Assembly (NCBI GenBank): GCA_029237915.1
Contig: JAQWHD010000065.1
Coordinates: 62,001-126,000 of the forward strand
Reading direction: 5' to 3'
From: Thalassotalea sp.
Lineage (GTDB): Bacteria; Pseudomonadota; Gammaproteobacteria; Enterobacterales; Alteromonadaceae
DNA: 64,000 bases
Within the stretch, counting starts at the first letter, position 1. Each line of letters begins with the position of its first letter. Made by a program: the position numbers and the translations under genes. Positions 47,584 through 55,618 of the stretch are shown here, one piece after another. The notes under the pieces are model-generated. The model made no database searches. It had not been told where the DNA came from and was given only the letters and a program-made list of their open reading frames with translations.

Positions 47584-48219
47584 ATGAAAAAATTTATTAG
47601 CATGATTTTTGTAGCGCTAATGCTACCACTTGCAGCAAATGCTGCGAATTACCAAGAAGGTAAGCACTACACTGTTGTAAGTGATACGGTTACTGCCAAG
47701 CCTGAAGTTCGTGAGTTCTTCTCTTTTTACTGCCCGCATTGTTTAAAGTTTGAACCGTTCATGAAAGATTTAGCGAAATCTTTACCTGCTGGCGCTACCT
47801 TTGAAAAAAATCATGTAGATTTTTTACGTGCTGCTAGCCCACAAGTTCAATTTCAAATCACTCAAGCATTAGTTGTTGCTGAGCAATTGCCACAAAAAGA
47901 ACAATTAGTTGCTGCCCTATTTGATGCTATCCAAGTACAACGTTTACCATTAGCGACAATCGCTGACTTACGTAAGTTATTCGAAAAAAATGGCGTTGAT
48001 GGCGACCAGTTTGAGAAACTAATGAAAAGCTTTGGTGTTAACTCTAAAGCCAAGCAAATGAAGAAAATTCAAGACGAAATGAGCCGTAAAGGTGCATTAA
48101 CAGGTGTTCCAACAATTATCGTTAACGGTAAGTACAAAGTTGAAGCGAAAAACCTAAGTCGTTCAGATTTCTTAAACGATTATAAAAATGTAGTTTTATA
48201 CTTACTTACTTTAAAGTAA
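47584..48219 (+). CDS. dsbA: Thiol:disulfide interchange protein DsbA
   Basis: The 211-residue periplasmic oxidase has a Sec signal (MKKFISMIFVALMLPLAANA), the active site FYCPHCLKFEP (CPHC as in DsbA) and the cis-proline loop GALTGVPTIIVNGKY, with the helical insert between them. It introduces disulfides into exported proteins and is reoxidised by DsbB, which is not in the window. AAGGA stands 10 nt before the ATG. Confidence 0.96.
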   Translation: MKKFISMIFVALMLPLAANAANYQEGKHYTVVSDTVTAKPEVREFFSFYCPHCLKFEPFMKDLAKSLPAGATFEKNHVDFLRAASPQVQFQITQALVVAEQLPQKEQLVAALFDAIQVQRLPLATIADLRKLFEKNGVDGDQFEKLMKSFGVNSKAKQMKKIQDEMSRKGALTGVPTIIVNGKYKVEAKNLSRSDFLNDYKNVVLYLLTLK

Positions 48220-48238
48220 AACTAAAACTGCAATAAAC

Positions 48239-48265
48239 AGGCGCTCATTGAGCGCCTTTTTTTAT
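48239..48265 (+). terminator. Intrinsic terminator of dsbA
   Basis: AGGCGCTC / GAGCGCCT form an 8-bp GC-rich stem with an ATT loop, followed by TTTTTTT, 20 bp after the stop codon. Confidence 0.92.
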
Positions 48266-48397
48266 GGGTGTTAATCTATATTTGTGTGCATAAACCAATG
48301 GTCGATTTTTAAATGTGCTCTAAAATACAATTTAAGAGTGAACTACAAAAGGAAATTTTCTTGCTTCTAACTATAATAAGGTGAAAATTATTTTTAG

Positions 48398-48910
48398 ATG
48401 GTGACAATCATGAACATAACATCGATAGCGTTAATTGCTGAAATTGTAGGGGGCTTTGCTGTGCTGTTTACTCTAATTTATTTGATTTTTGAATTAAAAG
48501 AGAATACTCGAACCTTAAAGGCTAAGGCAACAACAGCAAGCATTATCGGCTGGTCTGATTGGAATTACACTATGAGTCAACATAAAGACAAGAAAATATT
48601 CACCAAAAGTTTGGATCATAATAGGGTGTGGGATGATTTTTCATTAGAAGATAAAAGTAGTCTAGATTATCTGGGAAGATGCATTGTACAAAGGTTTATG
48701 GCGTCTTTTTTCCAATTCCAAGTTGGTATTATGGATGAAGAGTCGTGGCGACAACAAATTACCTATTGTCATAGTTTTTTATCTATCCCCGTATGGAAGG
48801 TATGGTGGGAAGGAGAGAGTAGCCAGCCGATTTATAACAATCTATTTATTGAAACGGTAAATTCAGCTCATAAGGTTAAATTAACTATAGGAGGGCAATT
48901 CCAAAAGTGA
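48398..48910 (+). CDS. Single-TM protein of unknown function
   Basis: The 170-residue protein has one N-terminal TM helix (SIALIAEIVGGFAVLFTLIYLIFEL) directly followed by KENTRTLKAKAT, then a Trp-rich cytoplasmic helical domain (IIGWSDWNYTMSQH; WRQQITYCHSFLSIPVWKVWWEG). This layout is common in a poorly characterised group of marine bacterial proteins, but I cannot name the family. The second Met (48410, MNITSIAL), with GGTGA before it, is as likely a start as the track start. It has no obvious operon partner. Confidence 0.6.
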   Translation: MVTIMNITSIALIAEIVGGFAVLFTLIYLIFELKENTRTLKAKATTASIIGWSDWNYTMSQHKDKKIFTKSLDHNRVWDDFSLEDKSSLDYLGRCIVQRFMASFFQFQVGIMDEESWRQQITYCHSFLSIPVWKVWWEGESSQPIYNNLFIETVNSAHKVKLTIGGQFQK

Positions 48911-49132
48911 TTATTTTGTAAGTCTTGCCAAATGTTCGAATCAATAGCGAGCTAAATTTAACCTGTAATTAGTTACAGGTTATCAATAGTTACTGTTATC
49001 TTGATGCTTACTTACGAAAATTAGTGTAGATAATGAACCGCCCAACTAAAAACTAAACGACGAATGAATTGACTACTTAGTGATAAGCCTTGCTCCAAAG
49101 TAATATGGTAAGTAATTTTAATATGGAAACGA

Positions 49133-49804
49133 TTAACTATTAAGTTCAGCCTTATAGCGGCGATACAATCGGTAGCTCATAAGTGTTGCGATAACACTTA
49201 ATACCGCACTTGCACCTATCTGCCAATACGACATCAATTGAATGCCACTGCCGGCCATGGCAAATATAGCCATTTGCGGAAAGTAGCCTAAATACGATGC
49301 AAATATAAACTTCTTCGCATCAATAGCACCAACACCGGAACATAGATTTAATAAAAAGTTATTACCGGCAGGGATAAGGCGAATGATAAAGGTTTTTTCA
49401 AAGGTATCTTTTTGTAAGAAACGGTTAAATATAACCACTTTGTCTGTAAAACGGTGTAAGACCAGAGGCCTAAGAATGAATCGTGCGGTGTAAAATGTGA
49501 TAGTACAACCTACGGCAGCAGCAAATGTGGCAATTAGCGTACCTTGAGCTGTACCGAACGCATAGCCTGCAGCAAAGGCGGCCATTTGTCTTGGCATGCC
49601 ACAACTTATGGCTAGAGCGATAATAGCAATAAAGTAGATATAGCCCTTCGCGCCATTATTTCGGATGGTGTTTTCAATCCAGGCTTTATCGAATTTCTCA
49701 AACACCCCAGAGAAATGAAAAATAGCTGCAATTAAACCACTTACGATCAAAAAAAATAAAATAAATTTAATTTGTGGCCAGTGTTTTTTAACTGAAGTTA
49801 GCAT
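49133..49804 (-). CDS. TVP38/TMEM64 (VTT, DedA-like) membrane protein
   Basis: The 223-residue integral membrane protein has about six hydrophobic segments and the VTT/SNARE-associated core: RQMAAFAAGYAFGTAQGTLI with GCTITFYTARFILRP, and RLIPAGNNFLLNLCSGVGAI with FIFASYLGYFPQMAIF. The family includes lipid scramblases and undecaprenyl-phosphate translocase relatives, but this member's substrate is unknown. It begins 8 bp after the SSB-like gene and is probably co-transcribed with it. Confidence 0.88.
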   Translation of the reverse strand: MLTSVKKHWPQIKFILFFLIVSGLIAAIFHFSGVFEKFDKAWIENTIRNNGAKGYIYFIAIIALAISCGMPRQMAAFAAGYAFGTAQGTLIATFAAAVGCTITFYTARFILRPLVLHRFTDKVVIFNRFLQKDTFEKTFIIRLIPAGNNFLLNLCSGVGAIDAKKFIFASYLGYFPQMAIFAMAGSGIQLMSYWQIGASAVLSVIATLMSYRLYRRYKAELNS

Positions 49805-49811
49805 AGTGGGG

Positions 49812-50489
49812 CTAGGTTTTAGGCGGGCAAATAATCACTTTCTTTGCTTCGATAAATTGCTTGTTCTTTTGGGTACTGATGTAACTAACGCTGCCCTCAA
49901 TCAGTACTTGTTGGCCTACCGCAGCTTTACTAGCAAAGTATTCTGCACTCTTGCCCCAAAGATGAACTAGACGCTCGATTTTTTGGCCTTTAAAGTTGTG
50001 ATCAGCTTCACTAAAGCCTGGCTCGTTTATGGTCACCAAAAACTCAGCTAAGCTAATGTTATTTTCTGTTTTAACTAACTTCACTTCGGACATTAAAGTA
50101 GCGTTACACACCGCTTGGTTAATGCCGATATGAATGCCTTTACCTAATACAGATAAACACTCTACTTGAACAAAATCCTTGCCTGTTCTTTTACTGGTGG
50201 CTAAAGCGCCATGTAACATTAACAGCTGCCCTTTTTCGGCAAATAAGAAGTGCTCTTCAACATGATGCCCTTCAAGATGACAGTGGTGATAACTGGTCCA
50301 GTCTTTAAATGAATTGGTCTTTTTATCAAACCATGAATGATTAGTAGCAACCACAAATTCAGCAATAGGCACAACAGGGTTTGCACGATAACGAACCTCT
50401 GGTTTAGCAACTAAATTGCCGGCCAATATTATATGGCATTGCTGTTTACTTTCTTTCGGAGCTGGTACTTTTCGAGTCGTTTCGGTCAT
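49812..50489 (-). CDS. Tandem-OB-fold SSB-like protein
   Basis: The 225-residue protein appears to contain two single-stranded-DNA-binding-type OB folds. The first spans about residues 17-115 (CHIILAGNLVAKPEVRYRAN ... PIAEFVVATNHSWFD ... KGQLLMLHGALAT). The second spans about 125-220 (NATLMSEVKLVKTENNISLA ... VHLWGKSAEYFASKAAVGQQ ... VLIEGSVSY). Repeated ...AEF.V...-type strands and GQ.(L/V)(M/L)(L/I).G turns support this. It lacks the acidic DIPF-type tail by which canonical SSB recruits partners. It is therefore an SSB paralogue or plasmid/element-type single-strand binding protein of unknown role. It is translated just before the TVP38 gene. Confidence 0.75.
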   Translation of the reverse strand: MTETTRKVPAPKESKQQCHIILAGNLVAKPEVRYRANPVVPIAEFVVATNHSWFDKKTNSFKDWTSYHHCHLEGHHVEEHFLFAEKGQLLMLHGALATSKRTGKDFVQVECLSVLGKGIHIGINQAVCNATLMSEVKLVKTENNISLAEFLVTINEPGFSEADHNFKGQKIERLVHLWGKSAEYFASKAAVGQQVLIEGSVSYISTQKNKQFIEAKKVIICPPKT

Positions 50490-50810
50490 GGTCTATCTAA
50501 ATAAATACTAATTACTCAATATAATAGGAAACTTAACCGTTTATTTAAACAAATAGTTTTGAAAACTTAGCTTAACTATCAATAAAGTTAGATGTAGTGT
50601 TCTGGAAATTATAAGGATGAACGATTAAAGGTTTCTTTGTCGGGTTTTTGGCAGAGGTCACGATTAGTTGATGCGAAGTTAAAGAAATCGCGGTTGCCTT
50701 GCTTATCGGTGCCGCTTTTTGTAGTGGCTAAGTAAATCTGGCCACATTTTATATTTAAGCCAGTATCTTTTCTCTGACTCATTTGGCGGTAAACCAGCAT
50801 TATACTGAAG
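50490..50810. other. Gap between the SSB-like gene and tRNA-Arg
   Basis: About 320 bp with no convincing gene. The reading frame in the track (50609-50917) runs through the tRNA and is spurious. A 57-codon ATG ORF (stop at 50609, start 50782, - strand) lies just 3' of the tRNA, but it lacks a ribosome site and any recognisable family. Confidence 0.6.
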
Positions 50811-50887
50811 TGGCCCACCCGACAGGAGTCGAACCTGTGACCTCGCCCTCCGGAGGGGCGCGCTCTATCCAGCTGAGCTACGGGTGG
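50811..50887 (-). tRNA. tRNA-Arg (anticodon CCG)
   Basis: The 77-nt - strand gene folds as a full cloverleaf: acceptor CCACCCG / CGGGTGG with discriminator G and encoded CCA; D arm GCTC / GAGC; anticodon arm CGCCC / GGGCG around CTCCGGA (anticodon CCG); T arm ACAGG-TTCGACT-CCTGT. It reads CGG arginine codons. It lies directly left of the prsK-prsR end of the exopolysaccharide locus. Confidence 0.97.
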
Positions 50888-51070
50888 TGTATAAGACGCC
50901 ATTTTATACTTAGCCAAGCAAGAGTCAACTAATGAACGCGTTATATTGATTAACTGCGGTATTATTAAGCATTTATTTTGCTGTTAATTATGGTTTATAA
51001 AGCACAAAGTTAATATTTTCTACTATGCTTAATAAGCGATTGATTTAATAATAATAACTTGAGCTTAAGC

Positions 51071-53149
51071 ATGGAAACACTCGGTTTGATTGGCTATGGC
51101 ATTGCAGCTGTTGCCTACCTACTTTTTTTACTATTACTGTTAGCGGCAAAGCAAAAAGTATTTGCTAGTCAGTTAATGGTCTTTGCTTGTTGCATTACTC
51201 TACTCGCCTGCATTTTATCTGCTTTGCAGATTTACCACTCCTTAGCGTTACAAATGTCTATTGTTTTTGAAGCAATAAAAACTGCCGCTTGGTCTGTGCT
51301 ATTAATTAGTCTTAACTCTGGCGTGCAATCATTTTCACAGCTGTTAAAAAATCCAGAGATTAAAAAATATTTCTCTATATGTTTAGTGTGTGTTGTTTTG
51401 ACAGTTTTATCTGTTTTACTGTTTGCTCAATATACAGGGCTATTTATAGCTTTGTTAGCACTGAATTTATGGGCATTAGTTTTATTAGAGCAGCTCTATA
51501 GAAATCATAAGAAGCAACTGAAATGGGCAATTTGGCCGCTGCTTTCAGGGCTAGGTGTGAGTTTTATTTTTGACTTTATCATGTTTGCTCAAGGTGCTTT
51601 ACTGACTCGTTTAGATTTTGACTTTTGGTATGTGCGTGGCTTTATAGCTTTGTTAGCATTGCCGTTTATTGTGCTTGGCTCCAAACGCTTAAAGAATGTT
51701 AGCCCTGATTTGTTTATCTCTAGAGATGTTATTTTTTATAGTAGTATGTTGGTGCTTAGTGGTGCTTATTTATTGTTATTAGCGCTGTCTGGTTATGTCA
51801 TTCGTTTTATCGGCGGGCAATGGAGCGATATTTTCAGTATCTTCTTTATGGTTTTCGGTGGCGTAGTTTTATTCACCTTATTGATCAGCACAACATTTCG
51901 CAGCAAAATCAAAGTATTTATAACCAAACATTTTTTCGCTAACCGATACGACTACCGGGTGGAATGGCTAAGGTTAATTTCTGAAATTGAAACGGCAAAC
52001 TCAGCTAATGAGTTCGCTAACGCTTGTAAGGCTATGGCAAATTGTTTAGGTGTTCATTATTGTGGTTTTGTTGGTGTTAAAAATTACATTGTTGGTATTC
52101 AACATCAGGGGGAACTTAACCTAACAGATGAAGTATTAACAGACTTAAGTTTAGTTAACGAATATTGCCAAACGAATCAATGGATCATTGATGTTAGAGA
52201 GTTAAATTCTAACCCCGATGCTTATCCTGAGCTTCATATTAACTCGCAGCACTTAATTAAAAACCACATAGAAATTATCATTCCTACCTATAATCAAAAA
52301 CAACTATTAGGTTATTTTGTGCTGCCAGGTCCAAAAGACAACCCGAAACTAAATTGGGAGAATAGGGATTATTTATTTGCTGTGTCTAAACAGCTTGGCA
52401 ATTATTTATCGCTGCACCAAGCACAAAATAAATTAGCACAAAACCAACAATTTTTAGCATTTCATCAAATGTCTTCGTTTGTGTTACACGACCTTAAAAA
52501 TATTCAGTCACAGCTATCTTTACTCTGCAAAAATGCACAACAGCACAAAGATAATCCTGAGTTCATCGATGATGCTTTCAGTACGATTGCAACGGCAACA
52601 ACTCGTCTTGATAAGGTGGTTAATCAGTTAAAAGTTAAGGCAAAGGATCAACAAGATAATTCGTTACATTCAAATAAAACACAGCCAATAAAAATTGAGT
52701 TAGTTAATCTTTTAGAGTTGCTGACTGCTGTAGTTACATTATGTAATCAAAAACATCCACAAGTAAGCGTATATTGCGCAAATGATCTATCCTTAACTAT
52801 TAATAAAGAACAATTATCTAACGTACTAATACACCTTGTTGAAAATGCTCAAGAAGCTTGTTTCGATAGTGGCTTGGTAGAGGTTAATGTTAGTCAGATA
52901 GCTAAGTATGTACTTATTGAAATAAAAGATACTGGTTGTGGCATGGATGCAGAGTTTATTGCCACACAATTATTTCAACCATTTAGGACGACTAAGGGCA
53001 ATTCAGGAATGGGTATTGGAGTATTTGAAGCAAAGCAATTTGTTGAAGACAATAATGGCGTGATTAAAGTGGAAAGTACAGTAGGGCAAGGCTCTAGCTT
53101 TACTGTGCAATTACCCGTTGCTACTGAGCAATCAAAGGAAGTAGAGTAA
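51071..53149 (+). CDS. prsK: PEP-CTERM system histidine kinase PrsK
   Basis: I start at the ATG at 51071 (METLGLIGYGIAAVAYLLF, 692 residues); the track begins at a TTG four codons earlier. About eight N-terminal TM helices (to ~residue 285) are followed by a GAF-like domain (about 310-455), the phosphoacceptor H box FHQMSSFVLHDLKNIQSQL, N box LIHLVENAQEAC, G1 DTGCGMDA and G2 GNSGMGIGVFEAKQF. This architecture is that of PrsK, the sensor kinase paired with PrsR in XrtA/PEP-CTERM genomes. The signal it senses is unknown. The stop codon is immediately followed by the prsR ATG, so the pair is one operon. Confidence 0.93.
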   Translation: METLGLIGYGIAAVAYLLFLLLLLAAKQKVFASQLMVFACCITLLACILSALQIYHSLALQMSIVFEAIKTAAWSVLLISLNSGVQSFSQLLKNPEIKKYFSICLVCVVLTVLSVLLFAQYTGLFIALLALNLWALVLLEQLYRNHKKQLKWAIWPLLSGLGVSFIFDFIMFAQGALLTRLDFDFWYVRGFIALLALPFIVLGSKRLKNVSPDLFISRDVIFYSSMLVLSGAYLLLLALSGYVIRFIGGQWSDIFSIFFMVFGGVVLFTLLISTTFRSKIKVFITKHFFANRYDYRVEWLRLISEIETANSANEFANACKAMANCLGVHYCGFVGVKNYIVGIQHQGELNLTDEVLTDLSLVNEYCQTNQWIIDVRELNSNPDAYPELHINSQHLIKNHIEIIIPTYNQKQLLGYFVLPGPKDNPKLNWENRDYLFAVSKQLGNYLSLHQAQNKLAQNQQFLAFHQMSSFVLHDLKNIQSQLSLLCKNAQQHKDNPEFIDDAFSTIATATTRLDKVVNQLKVKAKDQQDNSLHSNKTQPIKIELVNLLELLTAVVTLCNQKHPQVSVYCANDLSLTINKEQLSNVLIHLVENAQEACFDSGLVEVNVSQIAKYVLIEIKDTGCGMDAEFIATQLFQPFRTTKGNSGMGIGVFEAKQFVEDNNGVIKVESTVGQGSSFTVQLPVATEQSKEVE

Positions 53150-54508
53150 ATGGATAAATTACTGATAGTCGATGATGATTTAGGTATTCAAAAGCAACTT
53201 AAATGGAGTTTATCTAATTATGATGTTGTATTTGCAGGGGATAGACCCGAGGCGATAACAGCACTTAGGCTGCATGAACCTAAAGTAGTTTTACTTGATT
53301 TAGGACTTCCCCCGGATGCCGATAATGCCAGCGAAGGTTTAAAAGCTTTACAACAAATTCAGACTCTTTTGCCTTTTACTAAAGTGATTGTGGTTACTGG
53401 TAATGATGACCACCAAGTTGCATTAGATGCTATTAATATGGGCGCTTATGATTTCTACCAAAAGCCAATCGATGCGGATGTGATCAATGTTATCGTGGCT
53501 AGAGCCTTTAATTTAGCCACAATTGAAATAGAAAATCGGGAAATACGAGAGCTAGGTGGAATTGATTCCGGCATCATTGGTAATAGTGCGGTGATGGACA
53601 AGTTACGCAATATAGTTAAGCGCATCGCTCCAACTGAAATTACTGCTTTGTTGTTAGGGGATAGTGGTACCGGTAAAGAGGTTATTGCAAATGCCATTCA
53701 TCAGCAAAGTAATCGTGCTAAAAAACCATTTATTGCCATAAATTGTGCTTCTATCCCAGAAAACTTATTAGAAAGCGAGCTGTTCGGTTTTGAAAAAGGC
53801 GCATTCACAGGAGCGCATAAAGCGACTAAAGGCAAAATAGAGATGGCACAAGGCGGTAGTCTATTTCTTGATGAAATTGGCGATATGCCCTTTAATTTAC
53901 AAGCAAAGCTATTACGCTTTCTGCAAGAGCGAGTGATTGAAAGGATCGGTGGTAGACAAGAAATTTCCGTCGATGTTCGGGTTATCTGTGCTACTAACCA
54001 AGACTTAGAAATGATGGTTAATGACAAGACCTTTAGGGAAGACTTATATTACCGTATTAGTGAAATTGTACTTCCAATTGCACCATTAAAAGATCGAGAT
54101 TTAGATGTATTAATTTTAGCGCGGTATTTTCTTTTACAATATGCTCAAGATTACCAAGCGAAAGTTAAGGGTTTTAGTGATTGTGCTATTAGTGCCCTTA
54201 AAAACCATCCATGGCCAGGTAATATTAGGGAATTACAAAATAAGATAAAATCAGCCACTATTATGGCGAGTAGTGCCCAGATCACTGCCGACGACTTAGG
54301 TTTTATCGCTGATGAAGGGAAAGTCGACTTGGAATTGAATTTACGAGTGGTGAGAGAGCGAGCTGAATCAAAAGCAATCGAACAAGCATTCGCTTTAGCA
54401 CATGGTAATATGAGTAAAACGGCTGAAATGCTAGGTGTAACTAGACCTACACTGTATGGTTTGGTAGATAAACACCACATAAAACTGCAATTAAATGAGC
54501 ATCAATAG
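53150..54508 (+). CDS. prsR: PEP-CTERM response regulator PrsR (sigma-54 activator)
   Basis: The 452-residue NtrC-type regulator has a receiver domain (LLIVDDDLGIQ; phospho-Asp in VVLLDLGLPPD), a sigma-54 AAA+ domain (Walker A LLGDSGTGKEVIANA; GAFTGA loop in FEKGAFTGAHKA; Walker B GGSLFLDEIGDMP) and a C-terminal Fis-type helix-turn-helix (NMSKTAEMLGVTRPTLYGLV). With RpoN, PrsR activates PEP-CTERM protein genes in related systems. I found no clear -24/-12 promoter in the nearby gaps. It follows prsK with zero spacing. Confidence 0.95.
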   Translation: MDKLLIVDDDLGIQKQLKWSLSNYDVVFAGDRPEAITALRLHEPKVVLLDLGLPPDADNASEGLKALQQIQTLLPFTKVIVVTGNDDHQVALDAINMGAYDFYQKPIDADVINVIVARAFNLATIEIENREIRELGGIDSGIIGNSAVMDKLRNIVKRIAPTEITALLLGDSGTGKEVIANAIHQQSNRAKKPFIAINCASIPENLLESELFGFEKGAFTGAHKATKGKIEMAQGGSLFLDEIGDMPFNLQAKLLRFLQERVIERIGGRQEISVDVRVICATNQDLEMMVNDKTFREDLYYRISEIVLPIAPLKDRDLDVLILARYFLLQYAQDYQAKVKGFSDCAISALKNHPWPGNIRELQNKIKSATIMASSAQITADDLGFIADEGKVDLELNLRVVRERAESKAIEQAFALAHGNMSKTAEMLGVTRPTLYGLVDKHHIKLQLNEHQ

Positions 54509-54534
54509 TAAGGGTTGTAATAATCCTATCTAAT

Positions 54535-55617
54535 TTATTGTTCGCCTTCTTTACTGGTAATATCTAGTGAGTCTAATTGCGCCAGTGTTAAGTTCTTCTG
54601 CTGTATTAATTTATCTAAATAGCGATTCATTTTAATTTTTTGCTCAATATTTTCTTGTAAAAACTCATCCATACTTTGCATGGTTTTCAATAGCTGATCC
54701 CGTTGAGGATCGACTCGGGGTGATGATATATCATTAACAGCTTGATTATTGACGGTTTGATTGTTGCTAGCTTCAGGCTCAAGTGCAGTTTGCTGTAATG
54801 GACTACTTAACTCGTCAGCCATTTCATCAATTACGTTTTGCACATCGCTCAATGAAAACTTATGTTGGTCATTTAAAAAACCAGATAATAGTATTCTGTC
54901 GACTAATAAATTTATTTTTCTGGGTATACCTAAAGTTATGCTCTCAATTAAGGGGTAGCAATCAGCACTGAAAATGTTGGGCTCAGGCATATTTACTAAA
55001 GTTAAGCGGTGGGTGATGTACTGCTCTATTTCTTTTATCGATAGAGGTTTTAAATGACAAGAAGCAATTATTCGTTGTCTAAACTGCTCTAGATCGGGGC
55101 TTTGAATTATGGCTTTTAATTCTTCTTGGCCCAATAAAAAACTTTGTAATAGTGGTTTATTATCTTTTTGAAAATTAGATAACATCCGCAACTCTTCGAT
55201 TGTATCTTTGGGCAAATTTTGTGCTTCATCAACTAATAGTAAGGCACGCTTACCTCGTGAACTTAACTCTATTAACCTAGCTTCAATATTAGCAAGAAGC
55301 TCTGATTTTTGCTTATCTTGAACAGGTATAGAAAACTCTTTTGCTATGGTTATCAGCAAATCTAACGGTGATAAATTAGGTACCACAATTTGTATTGCTT
55401 CTATATTGGTATCCGCTACATATTCAAGTAAGCTTTGCGCTAGTGTTGTTTTACCAGTGCCAATAGGTCCGGTTATAACGATAAAGCCTTCTCCTTGGTC
55501 AAGACCATACTTTAAGTAGGATAAAGCCTGTTTATGCTTGTCTGAGGCAAAGAAAAACTTAGGATCAGGTGTTAGTTGAAAAGGCTTATTGTTTATCCTG
55601 TAGTGTTCTTCATACAT
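54535..55617 (-). CDS. XrtA/PEP-CTERM system-associated AAA ATPase
   Basis: The 360-residue ExeA/GspA-like ATPase begins MYEEHYRINNKPFQLTPDPK and carries Walker A ITGPIGTGKTTLAQSLL and Walker B ALLLVDEAQNLPKDTIEEL. The family (TIGR03015-type) is fixed in XrtA exopolysaccharide loci; its precise job is unknown but may be envelope insertion or regulation of export. The C-terminal ~100 residues are Gln/Asn-rich and helical. It is the last gene of the - strand block, 1 bp after the outer-membrane protein gene, and is convergent with prsR. Confidence 0.92.
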   Translation of the reverse strand: MYEEHYRINNKPFQLTPDPKFFFASDKHKQALSYLKYGLDQGEGFIVITGPIGTGKTTLAQSLLEYVADTNIEAIQIVVPNLSPLDLLITIAKEFSIPVQDKQKSELLANIEARLIELSSRGKRALLLVDEAQNLPKDTIEELRMLSNFQKDNKPLLQSFLLGQEELKAIIQSPDLEQFRQRIIASCHLKPLSIKEIEQYITHRLTLVNMPEPNIFSADCYPLIESITLGIPRKINLLVDRILLSGFLNDQHKFSLSDVQNVIDEMADELSSPLQQTALEPEASNNQTVNNQAVNDISSPRVDPQRDQLLKTMQSMDEFLQENIEQKIKMNRYLDKLIQQKNLTLAQLDSLDITSKEGEQ

Positions 55618-55618
55618 A

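Noticed and set aside
48960-48981. AACCTGTAA / TTACAGGTT inverted repeat after the 170-residue gene
   Set aside because: A 9-bp stem with no U-tract on the + strand; too weak to call a terminator and no sign of a regulator site.
50609-50782. 57-codon ATG ORF (MSQRKDTGLNIKCGQIYLAT...) just 3' of tRNA-Arg
   Set aside because: No ribosome-binding site, no recognised family and no signal peptide. Two frames look equally protein-like here, so coding cannot be supported.
50609-50917. 102-residue - strand ORF in the track
   Set aside because: Its first third is a translation of the tRNA-Arg gene (the familiar spurious VAQLDRARPSGGRGHRFDSCR type), so the ORF is not a gene.
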